Source of the DNA: Glycine soja
Taxonomy: Eukaryota; Streptophyta; Magnoliopsida; Fabales; Fabaceae
Assembly (NCBI RefSeq): GCF_004193775.1
Contig: NC_041004.1
Span: 1,364,001 to 1,428,000, forward strand
DNA length: 64,000 nucleotides
Direction: 5' to 3'
The notes beneath the pieces were generated by a model, which did not search any database, had not been told where the DNA came from, and saw only the letters and a program-made list of their open reading frames with translations. Numbering within the stretch: the stretch's first letter is position 1; each line of letters starts with the position of its first letter. This document shows, one piece after another, positions 48,713 to 58,720 of the stretch. The translations under genes and the position numbers were made by a program.

Positions 48713-49601
48713 GAATGTATTGCTTAGGGGGATCTTACAAGGCTTGAGAAAAATTATTTCTCATAAAAGATACACATGTTCTAGAAAAGAAGAAGAAAGT
48801 TTGTTGATTACTGGTCAATGTTTTTTTTTTTTCTTTTCTTTTTTCAACTATTACCAGTGAAAATTTGGTGCATATCATAGACGGGACCAAAAAAAATTGT
48901 GTACTTAGTATTTTTTTTTTTTTTTGTACTGCTAAAAAAATACAAGTTATTGACTACAAGAGTGAGTGTTTCTTAATGGGACGAAGAAATAAAATAATAC
49001 TAATAAGTGAGGCACGTGCCTCTCTTCAAGTTTGTCAAGGCCACAAGGGTGGCATAATTAATCCCAAAAAAAATTGTTTATCTCTGCTATATGTTCCAGA
49101 TATCTACTCTTTCAAACATAGACACCTTCATTGTCAAGTGTCTCTGTTTTGGGGAACAAAATATTCATTCTGAATGCAGCTTGAAGTGACTTTCTGTAGG
49201 ACTTCTTGATCGAGGTTTTAATTAACTTTAGGAGTCCTAAGTGTATTTTCACACATGAACATTGTGAGTTCTCACATGAACATAAACCAACCAAAATCTC
49301 CTCAACTAGACAAACTCAATCTATCAATACTTTCAATCCTTATTATTGGACAACACAAATTAGAGGAAAACACTTTCTTTCTTTTTTTTTAAAACTGAAA
49401 TATATAGTAGGAAAACTATATATACATATAAAAACATTATGCATATGGAAAATACTTAGCAAATTACTTTACGACGCAATTAGCATAACATATTTGAATA
49501 TTTAGAAGCAAAAAATAGTTTATTTTTCATATATTATTAGTGTAAAAAAATTAATAAAAATATTTTAAATATGACTTTAAAACTGTTCTAAATTATTCTA
49601 G
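48713..49601. other. AT-rich spacer; no gene seen
   Basis: Runs of T at 48,820-48,845 and 48,910-48,925; short open frames are low complexity and unrecognised. Confidence 0.6.
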
Positions 49602-49668
49602 GGCACAATAAGGGTCCAACGGTTGCAGATATCATTGAAGGACTAGCACACTCTCGTGAGACCATAAG
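49602..49668 (+). other. Possible orphan exon
   Basis: A TTCTAG acceptor, an open frame HNKGPTVADIIEGLAHSRET, and an AAG|GTACGT donor. The composition is coding-like against AT-rich surroundings. I do not recognise the protein and see no neighbouring exons. It could be a captured or left-over exon or chance. Confidence 0.3.
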
Positions 49669-49898
49669 GTACGTGATCACTTTCTCTTTGGCTTTTCCAA
49701 AACAAAAGTTAACAAATTTGTCATATGTATTCTACTTAAATTCACAGAAAAATATTATTTTTTAGCATGTGTATGTATATAAGAACCAAACAGTTAGGTA
49801 TGTCTACAAATTATTCAGAGAATCACAGACAGAAAGTTTGCTAGTACTAGAAATACATACAACATTAGTGGGAACATTAAAGTAGCAATTAATGTTGT

Positions 49899-50650
49899 TC
49901 AAACAAAAGAAAGTACTTCCTCCCTTAAGAAAAAGAGACCAGAAGGACCATTATCTGGCAACAATGCAAGCCTGGCAGGACACTCAGCACCTTCATCAAT
50001 GGTTAAAAAGCCAACATTATGGTTTATATCTGTTTTGACAAAGTCAGGGCACAAGCAATTTATGCGAAAACGAGGGAACTTCTTAGCCAGCATCCTTGTG
50101 TAGGAATTTAAGGCTGTTTTTGACATGGTGTAACCTGAAAGAACAGGTGGCCAGTTCTTGGATTCCAATGATCCTTCTTTGTAATCTTTAAGAAACTCCC
50201 TAAGCACCACATGAAGCTTTTTGTTTGTGAGCTTTTCAATGTCACCAAACACTCCTCTTGCCCACTCATTTGGTATATTCTGAAACAAAAAAACAAGAAA
50301 AATAATAATATGAAATTTAATTATATTATAGGTTTGAATATGTTTTTGGTCCCTAAAATCTAAGTCATTTTCTTTTTGTCCTCCAAATTTAACTTTTTTT
50401 TTCTTTAATCTCTAAATTTTGAAAAATATTTCTTTTAAAAATCATCATAAATTATTCATCACAACCTTCAAGAATTGGTCAAGAATGATTAAAATTTTTT
50501 TTTTCAAAATTAAAAGAATAAAAAAATTAAATTTGGGACCAAAAACAAAAATGACTTAAATTTGAGATTTGAGAGACAAAAAATAAGCCTTAATTATGTA
50601 TATAATATAATGCATTGACAAGATAAAAAAATTACATTCTCATCAAATCA

Positions 50651-50715
<65 letters not shown>

Positions 50716-51720
50716 TTGATAAGTTTGTTTGATTATTATAGTAATATCTTCAAATTCATATTTAATGTGATTTCTGATTTATTTATAATATATAAAGTTA
50801 TTTAAATTAATAATACATAAAAATTAAACACAATTTCTATATTACATAATTTTTTATGTCTTGAAATTACAATTATTTTGAAGAAAATAAAGCAGAAAAA
50901 AATGTAAAATGCCTATATTTTTAAATTATGAAACAGTAGTTTTACCTTCAATACTCCTATTCTAGATGATACATTGACAATCCTGGGTGAAGTGGACAGT
51001 TGAAGCAGTGGAAGAAGAGCTTCAGTTACTCTTTCTGCACCAAAGAAATTAACTTCAACACATTCTTCGGCCAACTCATAATTTTGACGCACTATTATAT
51101 TCCAATCTGATATTTCACCCCTTTTCTACGTACAACAACAAAAATAAAGTGCACCATTAATCCACGGGAAATTATGCTGGATTTAATCAACTAAACCAAC
51201 AAATATTTAGTAGCTACTCAAATTGAAAACACATGTACAGGGATGCTTGAATGTATGCAAATGGTTTTCCTCTCATGTTTCCAATATTAAATAATACAAA
51301 TTATTATTTTTTATTGACTTTCCTTTTTTTTAACTTTGCTATTACGTTTCTATCTCATAAAATATTAAATATTTATTGTAAAAAAAAACTGTTAAAAAGA
51401 CTATTAGGCCAAAAAGGTTAAATCGAATCAAAATAAAAGTCTTTGATAAGTTATAGGTCAGGTTCAGGCTTCAAAGATTCATCTTAGGTTAGGTTTAGAC
51501 TTTTCAAAACCTGGTCTACCACAGTTAGTGCATTGACCCAAATGTTAACAGACCTGTTGGGGAGTCAACGCATCAAAATTGAGGTGTTTGGGTCTGTACT
51601 AGAAATATGTTAGAGCCTCATAAACATGTATAAACATGTATGTATGTACTATATAATACTCAAAACAATACAGATAAAAGGAGAAAAATAAAACAAAATA
51701 TGTATAGAAAAAATGTTAAG

Positions 51721-51770
<50 letters not shown>

Positions 51771-52123
51771 GCTTGTAATTAAGTTTATTTCATTGACAAA
51801 TGTGAATAAATAAATTTTATTCCTCAAATAATTTATAATCAAATTAATATAAGGGAAAGACTAATAAAATATTATAAAGTGTAATTATTTATAGGCTTTA
51901 AAATACCAATAACGGATGACAAGGAAAATAAATCATATTCAAATATCTTGACTAAAAGGGAAAATAGTAGAATTTTATCCAAAAAAATTATAAAAGACAA
52001 ATAAAATATTCATCTGAAAAGATAAACGAATATTATTATCTTCGTACTAAAGAGTATAAAAGGAGAATGGAAGATAGAAAAAATAAGAAAGAAATAACAC
52101 ATAAATATCATTCATCTAAAAAC

Positions 52124-52191
<68 letters not shown>

Positions 52192-53585
52192 GGTGTGGCC
52201 TTTAGTTATTTAATCAACACTAGCAAACATGTGCTGAACACAAATATACCTACTCTCTAGTATTTCATTTAGATAGAAAAAATGTCATCTTGAACTTGGT
52301 GCTCATTTCTATTCTCTTTTTGCATTTCTATATACGTACCTCCTCTAGCAACCTCGATCTCGAGGCATACATGCACATGATGGGAAATTTTTTTTAACAT
52401 ATAGCATTGACTTTGTATAACAAATTGTTCGATCACATGTAATGTTTCATATCGTGGACTTGTGTCATGTGATAATGTTGCAATTAACATTTCAGTTGTC
52501 GTGATCACCACAATGGTAGAAAGTAAACTGCAACCAAGGTTTTAAAAAATAATCCACAGTTCCAATTACCATTGCAACATTTAAAACCTTGTTCTTTTAT
52601 ATATATATATATATATATGGGTTGCAAAACATCTTGATATTATGAAAAATTGCACGTAGATGCAACCAATGTAATCACAGTTATGTGGTTGTTGCAGAGG
52701 CACAGAAGGAACCCTTACTCTTCTAAGAACATTCTCCCCATTTACTATTCCTCCGGGGACACCTGCATTGTTCACCTGCACCCAAATAGTTGAAATGTAA
52801 CATATCAAGAAAATATTCTGGTTTGTTCCTTAATAACTTTAGAAACTAACCAATATGTTGTTCTTAATAATACTGAGATGGGATCTTTTAAATAAAGTCT
52901 CTAGTTTTAAGTCTTGTGAAGGCCGGTCCAAAAATAAAGTAATTTAAGCTTGAATTTTAGGCCTATCAGCATTTGTTATTAGTTATTTTTAAAGTAAAAT
53001 AAGTTACAGACTAAAAAATCTCACATATTATTATTTTTTAAAGTAAAAAATATCTTTTAATTTTTACTTTAGATCTCACTTTTTGTTGGATCACTCTTGT
53101 AAGTGAAAAATAATTGATAAATAAAACAAATTTCACTAAAATAACCAACTAATTATATTTCTAAAAATTAGTGATTGATAAAGACAATGACATTTCATTC
53201 TAATGTCATATATATTCAGGTGACAAAAAATAAATAGATATATAATTTGAGAAACTAAATGGTATACAAAAAGTGCAAACTTTCAGAACAAGTTGAAAAA
53301 GGAGGGAGGAAAATATATAGTCACATGCAGATAATATACCAAGATGTCAAGTCTTCCAAATCGGGTTTTGATGAACTGTGTCAAAGAAGCAACACTGGGA
53401 GGGTCAGTGACATCAAGTTGATGAAAAACTAGAAGGTCTGAAAGACCAAACTCTTTCAATCTTTCCACCGCATCCAAACCCCTTTTCTCATTTCTAGCTG
53501 TTAGCACTACCACAACTCCATTCAAAGCCAATTTCTTGCATATCCCATAGCCAATTCCCTTGTTAGCTCCTGTCACTACTGCATA

Positions 53586-53621
<36 letters not shown>

Positions 53622-53919
53622 AGTGATGAATAATACATCATTAGCTAATAGAGCATATATGTCTATGACAAACACTATTTTCTTGTGAAAACACAGATTT
53701 TGTTTTCTGAATACAATCATTTTTTTCTGCACACATATAGATTCATATATAACATAAATAGTTTTACTATGGATTTCAAGTGTGAGATTATGCTACCTTA
53801 ATTTTCATTTGCTCTTAGAGGTTCAAACTACTACTTAAGCCACCCTAATAGATACATAATTTAACGCCTTCAAAAGCATACAAAACACAAAATCTTTACC
53901 TTTTTGCTTCTTCTCCCAT
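49899..53919 (-). CDS. Short-chain dehydrogenase, menthone/salutaridine-reductase-like (SDR gene 2)
   Basis: Minus strand, five exons: 53919-53900, 53586-53340, 52775-52719, 51125-50946 and 50279-49899. They sum to 885 bp, 294 residues. Same architecture as SDR gene 1: tiny first exon MGEEAKR, then [61 protein letters not shown] (NNAG), [28 protein letters not shown] (Ser), [15 protein letters not shown] (YxxxK), [10 protein letters not shown] and [11 protein letters not shown]. Exon 3 is 18 bp shorter than in gene 1. The CPG turn is CPD here. Substrate unknown; NADPH carbonyl reductase is inferred from family. Introns are bloated by (TA)n runs and a MITE. Splice sites are GT-AG; the intron 1 acceptor sits at the end of a (TA)n run. 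Confidence 0.94.
50329..50596. mobile_element. MITE in SDR gene 2 last intron
   Basis: Left TAGGTTTGAATATGTTTTTG and GGTCCCTAAAATCTAAGTCA; inverted right end TAAGGCTTATTTTTTGTCTC, then AATTTAAGTCATTTTTGTTTTTGGTCCCAA. The ~60-bp imperfect terminal inverted repeats with GTTTTTGGTCCC are typical of a common legume MITE group. Confidence 0.75.
50646..50716. repeat. (AAT)n(ATT)n palindromic microsatellite
   Basis: About eleven AAT units run directly into about eleven ATT units through AATATATT, making an almost perfect ~66-bp hairpin in the last intron of SDR gene 2. Confidence 0.95.
51723..51768. repeat. (TA)n microsatellite, SDR gene 2 intron 3
   Basis: Pure TA run of about 46 bp. Confidence 0.95.
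52127..52189. repeat. (TA)n microsatellite, SDR gene 2 intron 3
   Basis: Pure TA run of about 62 bp. A third, shorter run is at 52,597-52,618, within intron 3 and about 100 bp downstream of exon 3. Confidence 0.95.
53588..53618. repeat. (TA)n microsatellite forming the SDR gene 2 intron 1 acceptor
   Basis: Read on the minus strand, the TA run ends ..ATATATAG and the AG is the 3' splice site; exon 2 starts at 53,586. Confidence 0.9.
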
Positions 53920-54606
53920 GTTGATGATGCCACTCGGATATAACCGGAGCTTTTTTGTTTATTTGCTTTCAGCGAGTGTGGTATGAAATGGTTTTAGTCT
54001 GATCTATCAGACAGATTATCAACCCCTTAATTACATTCATTTATAGGTGGTGAAAATGTCTTGTATCTCTCTTGAAATTATAAACCGAGACATATACGTA
54101 GAAATTCGTAGCATTATATAAAATATGTATTCCTAAACAATAATTGGAAAGTTAAATAAAAAATCACATGCAGATGTAGCTAATAACGACAAATTAAACA
54201 GAAAACTGAATTGTTTTTAGCATTCCCAATGTTAGTTAATTAGATTAGAGTAATAAGCCTCTATTTATTTGTACACGTCATTACACGGACATGTGCGTGC
54301 AATTGGTATATACTTCTTAATCGTTTTTTCATGAATATAGTTTTAAAGTATTATATATATACTTATATATATTTAAAAAAAATTAATGAAAAGAATGCTA
54401 ATTTCATCTTATTTTTTTATTAATGAATTAATAGTTAAATTGCAACTGAATTCCTTAATTCCTAATTACTAAAATATTGATTTCTTAGTGAAAATAAGAT
54501 AAATCATGCTTGGAAGTTGATTTTACTCATATTTGGGCTATCATTGCATTCTGGGTCAAAATATTTTAGGCCCAGCACTAAAATAAATATGTTTGGCCGT
54601 TATTCT
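53920..54606. promoter_or_regulatory. 5' flank of SDR gene 2
   Basis: Upstream of the minus-strand start codon. A TATA-like TATAAATG (complement near 54,040) lies about 120 bp from the ATG. Beyond that AT-rich DNA, no gene. Confidence 0.4.
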
Positions 54607-56423
54607 GGGCATTCAGCATTTTTGCCGAGACACCCAGCAACCAAGGTGAAAGGGTTAAAGTGTTCTTTACCTTTTACTTATAAAGAACAAGAGTGACTAT
54701 TCATGCGCTATTTTCGTTCTTCTTCCTCACTTCCCGCGTCGCTGTGGTTCTTCTTCTTCTTCCTCTTCCTTGTGTTGTTTCACTCTGTTGGTGTTTTTTC
54801 TTCTTCCTTCGTCATATTGTTGTTTTGGATGTTGTTAATATTGGTTTGATGTTGTTGTTTGAAACAATGTCACAAACAAAAATGACATTTTTCTGAAAAA
54901 ATCTCATACGGATCATCAATCCGTATGATTCATACGGATTGGTAATCCGTAAATCATACGAATCAGCAATCCGTATGGGTCATATGGGTGTCATACGGAT
55001 TGACAATCCGTGTGTTTTTTGTTGAATAATTTTTTTACATTTTTTTTCTTCTAAATTTGTTTTTTTTGAAATTTTTGTTTACATTGTAAATATATATTTG
55101 TCAATTATTATTTAAATTATTTTGTAGTGTAATATTGTTTTGTAATGTTAGTGAAATTTTATAATTTTTTTATGATTTATAAGTTAAGTATTGATTTTAT
55201 TTATAAAAAAAATATATTAGTTATTATTAATATTAGATTAGATTAGATTGCTAAAACTAAGATTAGATTAGATTGCTAAAATTAAGATTAGATTGGTGAA
55301 ACAATTAATTTTCAATATTGCTATATTATATTTGTTTAACTTTAAAAAAAAATTGAAAAAAATATTTAAAAGATATTGAATTTGTTACTTATGAAAAATA
55401 TTGAAATCATAATTAAAAATAATTTAAATTTGTTAGTTACAAAAAATATTTAAACGAAAATTTTAAATAATTAAAATTTGTTATAAAAATATTGAAACAT
55501 AATTTTTAATTGTATAGTAAATTTGTTAATTATAAAAAAATTATGAAACTAAAATTTAAAATATGATAAGATTGTTAGTTTAAGATAATGATTGATATCA
55601 AATTTAAAAATATATTTAATTTGATAGTTATAAAAAATATTCAAATTAAAATTTAAAATATGATAAGATTGTTAGTTTAAGATAATGATTGAAATGAAAT
55701 TTAAAATATATTAAAGTTGGTAGTTATAAAAAATATTAAAACCAAAATTTAAAATTTAAAATATGATAAGATTGTTAGTTTAAGATAATGATTGAAATCA
55801 AATTTAAAAATATATTAAATTTAGTAGTTATAAAAATATTGAAACCAAAATTTAAAATATGATAAGATTGTTAGTTTAAGATAATGATTGAAATCAAATT
55901 TAAAAATATATTAAATTTGATAGTTATAAAAAATATGAAAACTAAAATTTAAGATATGATAAGATTGTTAGTTTAAAATAATGATTGAAATCAAATTTAA
56001 AAATATACTAAAGTTGGTAGTTATAAAAAATATTGAAACAAATATTTAAAATTTAAAATTTAATTATTAATCATTGTATGGTCATGCAGATTTAAAAATT
56101 TAAACAAATTTTAGAAACATACGGATGGGCAATCCATATGTTTCTAAATTTTTTTACATACCTCTTCTTCTCCAGTGATGAATAACACTCATTATCCTCA
56201 TAAACAGCGCATGTACACCATTGAAGACAAAAAAATGCTAAGAAGAAGAGACTAACAGAAGCTAACAAAAACAACTTACACTAAGGGTGTGAGATTTTGC
56301 TGGGGGATGGGGGGAAGTGCTGCAGAAATGAAAAATCAAACCTTTCTATTTGTAACCAAATATAAGAGTATTTTTGACATTTTCAAAAACTGTTGGGTGT
56401 CCCAGCAAAAATGTTGGATGCCC
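54607..56423. mobile_element. 1.8-kb non-autonomous TIR element
   Basis: Left end GGGCATTCAGCATTTTTGCC then GAGACACCCAGCAACC; inverted right end GGGCATCCAACATTTTTGCT then GGGACACCCAACAGTT, about 80% alike over 36 bp. Inside are ATACGGAT/ATCCGTAT palindromes (54,905-55,015 and one near 56,120), an A/T-rich array and short frames near the ends (MFLLASVSLFFLAFFCLQW on the minus strand) without recognised function. Ends share CACCCAGCAAC with the 7.7-kb MITE. No target duplication seen. Confidence 0.75.
55560..56060. repeat. ~98-bp tandem array inside the TIR element
   Basis: Five imperfect units beginning ATGATAAGATTGTTAGTTTA at about 55,563, 55,658, 55,762, 55,859 and 55,957, each continuing with AGATAATGATTGAAATCAAA, TATATTAAATTTG and TAGTTATAAAAAATATT. 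Shorter AGATTAGATT repeats precede it (55,235-55,300). Confidence 0.9.
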
Positions 56424-56559
56424 CGAGCAGTTGCCAATATGCTTTGACATTGGTAGACCCATTTAAAATGACACCCCTTGAGTGTTGTTATTTAGTATAA
56501 TGACCAAGATGTCCATCATAGCGTAAATAAAATTCCATTTTGTATGTCCACTACTTACA

Positions 56560-56746
56560 CAGTGGCGGACCTACGTTACTTTGAGGGGGTGCACTTGCAC
56601 CCTCTCATTTTTTAAAATTCATCAAATTTATAAATAAAATTTTATATTTTTGTATTTCATTTCATCTATATTTATATAATTGAATCCACTGATTTTATTT
56701 TTTTATAATTTATTTCCACTGACTTAGGATTTTAGATCCGCCATTG
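56560..56746. mobile_element. 187-bp hAT-type MITE
   Basis: Ends CAGTGGCGGACCT and, inverted, CAATGGCGGATCT (11/13). Flanks TACTTACA (56,552-56,559) and TAATAACA (56,747-56,754) match 6/8, the hAT target size. Contains the characteristic GGGGGTGCACTTGCACCCTC hairpin near 56,586. Confidence 0.75.
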
Positions 56747-56904
56747 TAATAACAAATCTGAAATTATTAGAAATATTTTAGATAAAAGAGAATGTTCGTG
56801 TGAATATATGTTTAATTTTTTTTAATGAATTGATTTGCTAAATCGCTAACTTGCTAACTCACTTTTTTTATATTTTAAAGATCAACCTGTCAATCCACCA
56901 CACA

Positions 56905-57120
56905 ATGAATTCCACAAACCATTATCTTGGAATCTGGTACATGTCGAAATCCGCTGTTGTATGGGTTGCTAACAGAAACCAACCTTTGAAAGATTTTTCT
57001 GGGGTTGTCACAATATCAGAGAATGGAAATCTAATGGCACTAAATGCACAGAAACATGTTTGGTCAACAAATGTGTCTTTGCAAAATGTGGCATCATCCA
57101 ATGTGAGTGCCTCAGATAGA
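56905..57120 (+). pseudogene. S-domain (G-type lectin) receptor kinase fragment
   Basis: Reads NSTNHYLGIWYMSKSAVVWV, ANRNQPLKDFSGVVTISENG, NLMALNAQKHVWSTNVS and SSNVSASD. This is the middle of the mannose-binding B-lectin domain of S-locus-type receptor kinases, where GIWY and VVWVANRNQPL are hallmarks. Nothing of the signal peptide, S-locus glycoprotein, PAN or kinase parts is present on either side. An isolated 70-residue fragment. 57,121-57,508 is featureless. Confidence 0.9.
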
Positions 57121-58238
57121 CTCATTGAATGGTTAATTAACACATGACAAATACAATTTGAATTATTTTGTATTGGTCAAACAATGGTTTAAGTGGGATT
57201 TACTGGAAACATAATTGAATATTTGGCTATGTAACTCATTCTAAAACCTATTATATTTAAATGAAATCATGAAGACAAACTAGTTCTACTATAATCTTCA
57301 ACAGCAAAAAAAGAAAATTTATCATCAAATATCCTATTTTATTGTGATGAGATTTCAATAAACCTAATCATATCACTAAATGCTCTATAGTGATACAGCA
57401 ATTCTACTAGACAGAATATAAAATAAAATAAAATAAAGTTATTTTTCTGCAATACTAATCTAAACCAGTTAACCTAAGCTACACATTGGTGGCAACTAAG
57501 CAGATTGTTCAACCAACTGAAGTAGCTAGTGCAATAACTCCATTTAATAACTCAAAATGCTTACCATGATTCTTCCTTTGCAAAAGTTGAAACTTGTCAG
57601 TGAAGTTGGGTTTTCTCAGGTGATGCCAAGTGTCATCCATTACACCAAGTTGAACCTTGTCATTTCTAACATAGTAGCTACCCTGAAATGCCCACAAACC
57701 CCAGTCCATATCTCTTCCAACAAGATAGGTTTGAAGGCATGTCAAGAACCTGTTGTCTTCCTCTGAAGAACCTGTCTCATCAAACCCAAACTCTGTAAAG
57801 ATCAAAGGAGTCGCATTCTTGTCAGTGGTAAGGAACCCAGTTCTGTGGTTTATCCCTTTAATACTATTGGCACATATCCTGTTTAATGGTTGCTTTGTCC
57901 ATATCTCTTTCAATTTGAGGGTCCCAATTCCAGACCATGAGTACAAATGTGTCTCAAACACCATTTTCTTAGCCAAGTCTATCTTCAATGGTTTACTTTT
58001 TAGAAACTGCAACTCAGTGTCATAGTTCAAACCTGAGATAACCACTAGCACATTTGGGTTTGCCTTGTGTATGGCTAGTGCTGCTTGGCTCATGTACCTG
58101 TACCAATCACGCAGATTTTGGCGTGGACCATGCAATTCATTCCTCAAACTCATTGCCACAACCTGTTAGTGAATAAAAAGTATTCTCAATAAAGTCATGT
58201 TATATTCAAATTTTTAGCATTGGAAAGAAATAAAAAAA

Positions 58239-58612
58239 GGGTTTAACTATTTATTAAAGTTATCTTAATTTTAAGTTCTAGTCACCATGTAAGAAAATTG
58301 TAAGTTTTAATCCCTATAAATTAGGGTACCCAAGTGTCTGGAGGCTTCTCATTATGAAAGTTTGGATAAGAATCTTATATATGTAAACAGGTTCTTTCCG
58401 AATCTCATGACGAATCAGTCACCAAGATACAACTTTACTCTTGTGTCAAGGCTGATCCTCAAGTTTTAATCCCTAAACATACATAAAAGATAAGTTTTTA
58501 ATTAACATCATGATTCTAACTTATAAAAATAAAATAATTGTAGGAACTAAAACTTACACTTTGTTCGTATAGGGATTAAAACTTAAAATTGGGATAACTA
58601 TATTGATCAAGT
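58239..58612. mobile_element. MITE carrying a nested SINE
   Basis: GTTATCTTAATTTTAAGTT on the left and, inverted, GTTATCCCAATTTTAAGTTT on the right, followed on both sides by TTTAATCCCTA.A text. With the SINE and one 15-bp repeat removed it is about 215 bp. Confidence 0.5.
58317..58460 (-). mobile_element. Au-like SINE, degenerate copy
   Basis: Same order of motifs as the copy at 46.5 kb (GGAGGCTTCTC, TTATATATGTAAACAGGTTC, CTTTCCGAATCTCATGACG, ACAACTTTACTCTTG) but more decayed. Flanked by a perfect 15-bp target duplication AAGTTTTAATCCCTA (58,302-58,316 and 58,461-58,475). Confidence 0.88.
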
Positions 58613-58720
58613 GAATTGTTCAAACAAAATAAGAAACGGGCAAATTAGCAATATAAGACATACAGCACGATTTCCACTGAAGTGCTTGGCTGCCAAAGTA
58701 AGGCCATGCACCCATTCTTG

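Larger units (their letters stand above)
57509..58720 (-). pseudogene. Glycosyl hydrolase family 5 (cellulase-like), truncated at both ends
   Basis: Minus strand. Exon a 58720-58674 reads QEWVHGLTLAAKHFSGNRA; exon b 58162-57509 reads VVAMSLRNELHGPRQNLRDW, NPNVLVVISGLNYDTELQFL, KMVFETHLYSWSG, LIFTEFGFDETG and GRDMDWGLWAFQGSYYVRND. Both catalytic glutamates expected for clan A (RNE and TEFG) are present. The N-terminal half of the barrel is missing: before QEWV there is AT-rich DNA with no acceptor. After LRKPNFTDKFQLLQ the sequence diverges and stops, so the C-terminal ricin-like domain of the plant family is absent. Intron 58,163-58,673 holds a MITE with a nested SINE. Probably non-functional. 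Confidence 0.9.

Noticed and set aside
54905..55015. Regular palindromic ATACGGAT repeats resembling a CRISPR array
   Set aside because: Spacers are short and similar, the host is a plant, and the block lies inside a TIR transposon.
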